Source: Ptychodera flava (lineage: Eukaryota > Hemichordata > Enteropneusta > Ptychoderidae). Taken from it: a stretch of DNA of 64,000 nucleotides. The position numbers were made by a program, and so were the translations under genes. Of this stretch, positions 58,304 to 64,000 are shown in pieces (positions within the stretch are counted from its first letter, which is position 1; each line of letters begins with the position of its first letter). The notes under the pieces are model-generated. The model saw nothing but the letters and a program-made list of their open reading frames with translations, ran no database searches and was not told the DNA's origin. The stretch is from positions 17,395,772-17,459,771 of the forward strand of contig NC_091944.1 of assembly GCF_041260155.1 (NCBI RefSeq), read 5' to 3'.

Positions 58304-59938
58304 GGCTGCGTTCACAAAAAACGGTTAGGGGGGCTGGAGGAATTCAGGGGGGGATTCGAAAATTTTTGGGGTAGTAGAGGGGGGGACTTGAAATTTTGCT
58401 CTACCTATAGGGGGGGACTTGAAAATTTTTTGTTACCTTTTGTGTTTTACATTTGCCAATTCCAAGCTTTGTAGATAATTCAATGAAAAATGAATACCAT
58501 TTTTAATGTCATCAAAGTGTTTTAATGTTAGAAATAATTTAACAAAATTTAGAACCATTTTGTCACATTTCATGACTTTTATCTCGAAAAAATCTAAATG
58601 TGTGATTTGTCGTAAAAAAACAAACTTGAGCCTCGTAACAGGGCAGAAGTTGCAACTGTTAATGATTTCTGCAATATTTCTATGCAATATAACAACTACA
58701 GTTTCTTGCTATCTCCCTACAGCATGCTCAAACATACAATATTTAGTTTGTCGACAAAGCCTGTATATATAAATATAAATATGTATTTGGTGATAATTTA
58801 ATTGGAGTCCAGACTGACAGTCAGTTGTCAGTGATACAAATGCATGGTACACATAAATAGGCTGTGACAGCAAGCTGAATACTAGACATTTCAACAGGCT
58901 GTAGGGAGTAGAACTAGAACAAATTTGTAAAACTGAACAAAAATATTGCCAAAATTATCAAAGTTAATACAGCTACTGCCTACGGATAGTGTCACTATCA
59001 TTAAGCTCTGCTCCTGCAGTTTCACTGTCACTGCATACCTGATCAGTGACAGAGATAGCTCTGACTCTGATGTACATGGTAGTTGAAGAAGAATTTGGGT
59101 CAAATGATGCTCATGACAGTGAAACATAATTGTACACAAGATCAGGCCAGAGAGCAACACATGCAAGAACACATAGTAATGTTTGAATTCTAGCATATAA
59201 GAATAATCAAATATTACAGAAAAAAGATAGGGTCACCATGCTTGGTTTTCTAAATTTTCATATTCTTGTTATAAAATGATACAGATGTAAAACTTTGAAC
59301 AGTAAAGACTAAAGTAAAAATATTTGACCAAATGGAATTATTTATTTTTTAACCAAATTTGAAATTATTACACCCAAAATTTCAGAGATTAAAACATTTA
59401 TTTGGTGAACATTTTAACCTTCCAGTATTGTCAATTTAGAGTAGCATCTAATTCATAGATGTCTTGTAGTTTTGGAAAAAATTTTGGTAGGTCACTGTGC
59501 AATATGGCAATTAGCCAGAATTCACAATTTGCCTACTCTCTCATGATTGTCATTTTGTGTGCTCCTCAGCAGGAGCAATTGACCTGGCCAGAGTTGGATT
59601 AACTCAAGTTGGCTTTTAGACCAATAAATCTACAAAAATCACTGATGCATTTAAAGAACTTGCCTTGGGAATATGACTATAAGAAAGTGCTAATACAGGT
59701 AGTGTTGAACACCTGTGAGCGGAACGGCGCAATACATGTTTATTTTTTCTGCGCTCACATCCTTTACAAATATGCGGGCCTGTGATAGTTGGGGGGGGGA
59801 CTTGAAAAATTTTGACCATATAGAGGGGGGCATTTGAAATTTTTTTGGGTACTTAGGGGGGGGATCTGAAAAAAAATAAGATTTCAATCGAAATTCCTCC
59901 AGCCCCCCCCCCCCCTAATCTTATTTGTGAACGCAGCC
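58304..59938. mobile_element. PIF/Harbinger-like non-autonomous transposon (~1.6 kb) between copy E exons 6 and 7
   Basis: Inverted ends GGCTGCGTTCACAAA and complement, flanked by TAA (58301-58303 and 59939-59941), with G-run-rich subterminal blocks (GGGGGGGACTTGAAA repeated). The ends resemble those of the gene A element but the interior is different and lacks the 190-bp units. No transposase frame. Confidence 0.7.
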
Positions 59939-59968
59939 TAAACTATCATCTATGCTTCCAATTCTTAA

Positions 59969-60103
59969 TTTTCACGAGAGGTTGGCATTGCAAAAATCGA
60001 TGTCTGAAGGACAACAAAGTAGTCGGTGCGGACATACTGCAGACATATAAACAAATTACAGAAGATTTTCAAGAACTGCCTCATTACCCACGAAACACAA
60101 GAG
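59969..60103 (+). pseudogene. Copy E: decayed exon 7 of a fifth solute-binding-like gene
   Basis: Encodes [20 protein letters not shown] followed by a Q-rich stretch and ELPHYPRN, matching exon 7 of genes C and D ([20 protein letters not shown]). The frame is open with one extra codon, but the donor is lost (GAG followed by AAATTG) and no exon 8 is found downstream. A pseudogene remnant. Confidence 0.8.
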
Positions 60104-63100
60104 AAATTGGCATCCTCTTGAATTTTGAGCATATAGCTGGAAATGAGGGACTGTGCTCATAGACAGTAGAAGGGGAAGAACCCCCTACCCTCTCTCCACG
60201 TTGTGGGCTGTTACGCAGCGCCGCCCGGATCTGCTTCATTGATTGCCGGGGGACGAGGGTCCCAGGCAATCTTTTAAGGCGGCTATTCCGGTGAACAAAT
60301 GCTAAGAAAAGTTCAATTATTGCTGCTCGTTTGTGATGGATACCAAATGGTGAATAGCACGGGAATTTCGAACTTTGGCATGTTTCGTCTTCCGGGGCAT
60401 TAAAAAAACATAATTATTATCTCAAAATCATTAAGGAGCAAACCGTTATTATGGTGGAGGTTGGGTCGGCAAAATCTTGGTGTGTCATCTGGGTCTAGAA
60501 AACTGCAAGGCGTGTTATTTTAATTTGCAGGGCTTTCCGCGTAGTACACGAGAAGTGAAGAAGTTTACGTTCTATGTTGTCATCTATAGTAACTATAGTT
60601 TGAACACACACTAGTATTTTAACATATCGACTTGGCAAACGCATGGAGGCTTGTCTTGCAAAGAATTGTGTGTGTCAGCAGACTTGTGGAAACGGAGAGG
60701 CAGCTTTCCGCTGGGGCAGCTTATGTCCGACCATGGACGTACCACAGATCCGGCCAATTTGTACGTATGTGAACTCTACGTGGGATATGTGAAGAATGGT
60801 TGTCCTGAAAAGGGAATAAAAATGTACATTCTGCAATTGCTATCCCTGCACTGGAACTCAATTACGGAGAATAGCAACTGCCTTTTCCCAAGCCAAACGG
60901 GTTCAGCAGGTTACCTCACCTCACAGATGTATCTGCTACTTCGAATTTAAATGAAATTGTAAACCTGGACAGCAAGGGATTGTCATTCAAGTGATCGCGT
61001 AAAGCATTTAAGACTCTGGGAAAACATGCTACCTCTTGATAACAACGACGACATCAAAATGCTTTCCCTGAAATAAATGTCATGATATGTTATCAGTAAC
61101 GTACGTACTGACACCTTAAAATAAACACACGGACGTTTGGGGCAAGTGAAATAAAAAGTTACAGAAGGACAAGCAAGGCGAAATGAACGAGGATTACATC
61201 TGGATGTTCGTGGTTCTGAGTGGGCTCATCGAAGAAATTAGCCGTACAAGAAATTGACAAAAACAACTCAATCAAATTTTGTCGCACAAAGGACGAGATA
61301 TTAAATGGAAATCACTTACATGTAAAAGTAATGTATTGAGGAAAGGGACGGAGAAAAAGCTATCTAACTATCAATCTAGCAAACTCATTACGCTGATGTC
61401 AAAATAAACACAAGGAACATCTATGTACCAGTACTGCGTGACCATTTTTATCCTGGAAAACTGAATTTAATGTCAGACTTAAATTGGTTTCAAATGTACA
61501 GACTTTGAATAACGCAAAGAACAAAAATCCTAACAAAGTAATCAAAATTTACTCCAGCACCCTAAGTTGGCGGGAGGGGGCTTCATGAAATTTCATCACC
61601 ATCCTTCGCCTGTCATCAATATTTTTAGTGTGTAGGGGTCTTAATTTCGACACACACAAAGAAATCACCGGCATGCACTCCTAAGGCATTAGACTCTCGT
61701 GGTATTCAAGTATCAATGTATTCAATAAAATCCTATTTATATGACGTCAGATATTAGCTGTTTGTCCGCCCTGCTAGAATTAGAAAATCGCTGAACAGAC
61801 AGACCAGACTTGGCATAGCAGGTTTCAACGATCTAGACTTCTCACCCGCCATAGAAACATCGGGAATAATACACTTTTAGTTCGGCTATTTCTCAATAAT
61901 ACGTCCTTATGAATGATAAATTCTGCCCTTATGACATGTAGCACAATTTGTTAATGATATCCGCATTTCATTGTTTTCATATTTTTGTTGATAAGTCTTT
62001 AGAGACAATTTGAGGCATGTTCGATGATCCTATGGCCTGCCAATTGGAAGAGAAAATGGTTTTCAAGGACTGCACTGTGACACGGCGGTTTACGTGGCCC
62101 CTTGAATATGTGCACATATTAATCGGGTTTCCGACAAATGTTACGTCACAAACTTATATTTAGCGCCTGTTATGAAACGATGCCGTCACAGTTTGGCATG
62201 ATTCAAGGAAAACAGAGACACACTACTGCTGAAGAGCACTTCAACTCGGTCCTGACAATCTCTATAGCCATTTTGTTACTCTGTCGAGTTAATGATCATT
62301 TTAGATTAATGACATATTTTTCAGTATCAAAGCTGCCTATTTTGAGGAAAATAAGTATCTGATATGCGTATGTCTATACCCGTATGTGTGTATGTATGTA
62401 TGTATGTATGTATGTATGTATGTATGTATGTATGTATGTATGTATGTATGTATGTATGTATGTATGTATGTATGTATGTATGTATGTATGTATGTATGTA
62501 TGTATGTATGTATGTATGTATGTATGTATGTATGTATGTTTACTTTGAATTTGTTACTTGTGTAAAAAGTGTTTAAATATGCACATCATGACAGCTGGAC
62601 AAAAAAATCTATAAACTTAAACCGTCGAACTCTGACTACGCAAGAATGTTAGTAAACGAAAAGTTATAGTTTGTGGCTCAAATCTTCGTAAGGTTTAAAC
62701 AAAAAAAACAACAACAAACAAATTGGAGTGTGATGTTACTTACTACTCAAGAATACAGTGAAAGCCGTTTTCAGTTGCTGAGATGAATTTTTGGCACTGT
62801 GGTATCAGATCGAGGAGAAAACGTGTTTCCGGTAACCTGACCTCGGATCAGCTACTCTGTTTTCTCCACGCAACAGCAAATCACGAGAGATCAGAAAAAA
62901 GTGCAATATATAAAGAGTAGTATTTATAGTTTTCAGTATGTGCGAAATACTATTCTCTTTTTTATTCGGTTGGGTTAGAAAATTCTTCGGACTGAATTCT
63001 AACTGACCCATTCTTGAAAGCACACTGGGAACACGCAAAAAAGAAGATACAGTTATAGATGGGGAGAAATTAGGAAGTGAAGGAGAGCACAACATTTAGA

Positions 63101-64000
63101 CAAGTCCTGCTCCATAGACATGCAAACAATCTTTTAATTATTCTGTGGTACAGGATATGACGTAATACGTATGCTTTGTAACTGGTGTCTGTTAAAACAT
63201 GCATAACCGATTTGCTAGGGAAAATCAATTAAAATCGTCGTCTAACGCATCAGAAATTGTAACGTACACTGCAATTGGAGTGACCCAGGTCATGGTTCAT
63301 ATTAAAGCTACCAAAATCTCCAAACTTGTAAGCCGCGTTGGTCATTGTACAGAGAGAGCAAATCCTTCAATTTAACAAGTGGGGACTATGTCATCGTCAC
63401 TTTAGCCAACAACAAGCAAATCCTTCAATACGGCTAAATTATCCGACTGGGAAATTAACCCTCTGAGTCCCAGAATCAGTTTTGTCACCTTTATAAAATA
63501 TAATGCGTACATTTTTTTTCAGATCCAGACAATGTTTTCAAATTTTACCCAAAATTTTGATCAAAAACTTTATCCGATATAAAGCTGAGTCCATTTGGTC
63601 TAAAATTATTTTAAAAATACAGAAAAACTCATAAAAATTGGTAAAATATTGCACTAAAAGTTTGACGGGATTAATAACAGCTCTCAAAGGGTTAATACGG
63701 CCGCTATGGCCTTACTAAAGTAAAGTGTTAGTTAAGCAAATCGCTGAATTGGTTGGAATTATTACGCTCATATTGCTTCAGCAGGCGGGAAAAGTAGAAC
63801 GGTTAACAACCGGATGTCAGCATTGAGCAGCCGACTGCCATAGAAAGTCTTGAGATTTGAAGGAATAATTTCATTTTTCGAGGGCGAGTCAAAGGGGTCA
63901 AAAGTTAGATAATTCTAGCTATAAAGATACATAATGCTAGGGATATGTCAGAAATGTATGCATATGTTGGGAATATGACAAACAACTGAACATTGTGGAA
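60104..64000. other. Right-hand region with no recognised gene
   Basis: Open frames are short and match no family I know. The largest non-repeat frame starts near 60651; an overlapping frame from 60643 is cysteine-rich (49 codons). Only the ATGT array at 62385-62540 and a possible TTAACCC-ended MITE at 63458-63693 can be described. Confidence 0.5.
62385..62540 (+). repeat. (ATGT)n microsatellite
   Basis: About 38 pure ATGT units. Confidence 0.97.

Noticed and set aside
60643-60950. Cysteine-rich short frame and an overlapping 99-codon frame
   Set aside because: The two frames compete, neither has a signal peptide or recognised motif, and no splice partners were found.

Overview
The window is animal nuclear DNA. 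It is AT-rich, full of microsatellites and transposons, and its genes are cut into short exons with GT-AG introns. The transposon set (Helitron, Penelope-like, CR1/L2-like LINE, several MITE families) suits a marine invertebrate, perhaps a hemichordate or lancelet, but the species cannot be fixed from the sequence. I saw no rRNA, tRNA, CRISPR array or LTR element.

The backbone is a head-to-tail cluster of one gene family, all on the + strand. There are four nine-exon genes: A 4271-14470, B 17873-25491, C 27559-34988 and D 37113-51235. A decayed fifth copy E is represented by exon 6- and exon 7-like remnants (56861-57029, 59969-60103). Joined exons give proteins of about 400, 390, 393 and 393 residues with one intron phase pattern (1,0,2,1,1,1,0,1). 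Each has a signal peptide, a cysteine-containing N-terminal region of about 140-160 residues that I do not recognise, and then a type II periplasmic-binding-protein fold closest to bacterial solute-binding protein family 3 (amino-acid binding proteins). There is no membrane segment after the signal peptide, so these are secreted binding-protein-like products, not glutamate receptors. The usual arginine and aspartate that hold the amino-acid ligand appear to be replaced.

The cluster is actively reshuffling. B looks like a hybrid: its promoter and exons 1-2 match C and D, while exons 3-9 match A. C and D are nearly identical over their 3' parts. D carries a partial exon 6 duplication, a Penelope-like insertion in intron 7 and a 5.8-kb Helitron in intron 8. 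C has lost the standard donor of intron 1, though an in-frame upstream donor is available.

Region by region: 1-4270, no gene, scattered MITEs; 4271-14830, gene A with a 1-kb repeat in intron 4 and a 1.66-kb PIF/Harbinger-like element in intron 5; 14830-17870, spacer with a 1.6-kb palindrome-rich TIR element; 17873-25830, gene B; 25830-27558, spacer; 27559-35250, gene C with a 1.6-kb TIR element in intron 3; 35250-37112, spacer; 37113-51500, gene D; 51236-52560, duplicated 3' flank; 53150-56095, 5'-truncated LINE; 56860-60103, copy E remnants with a 1.6-kb TIR element and a tiny hAT-like MITE; 60104-64000, no recognisable gene.
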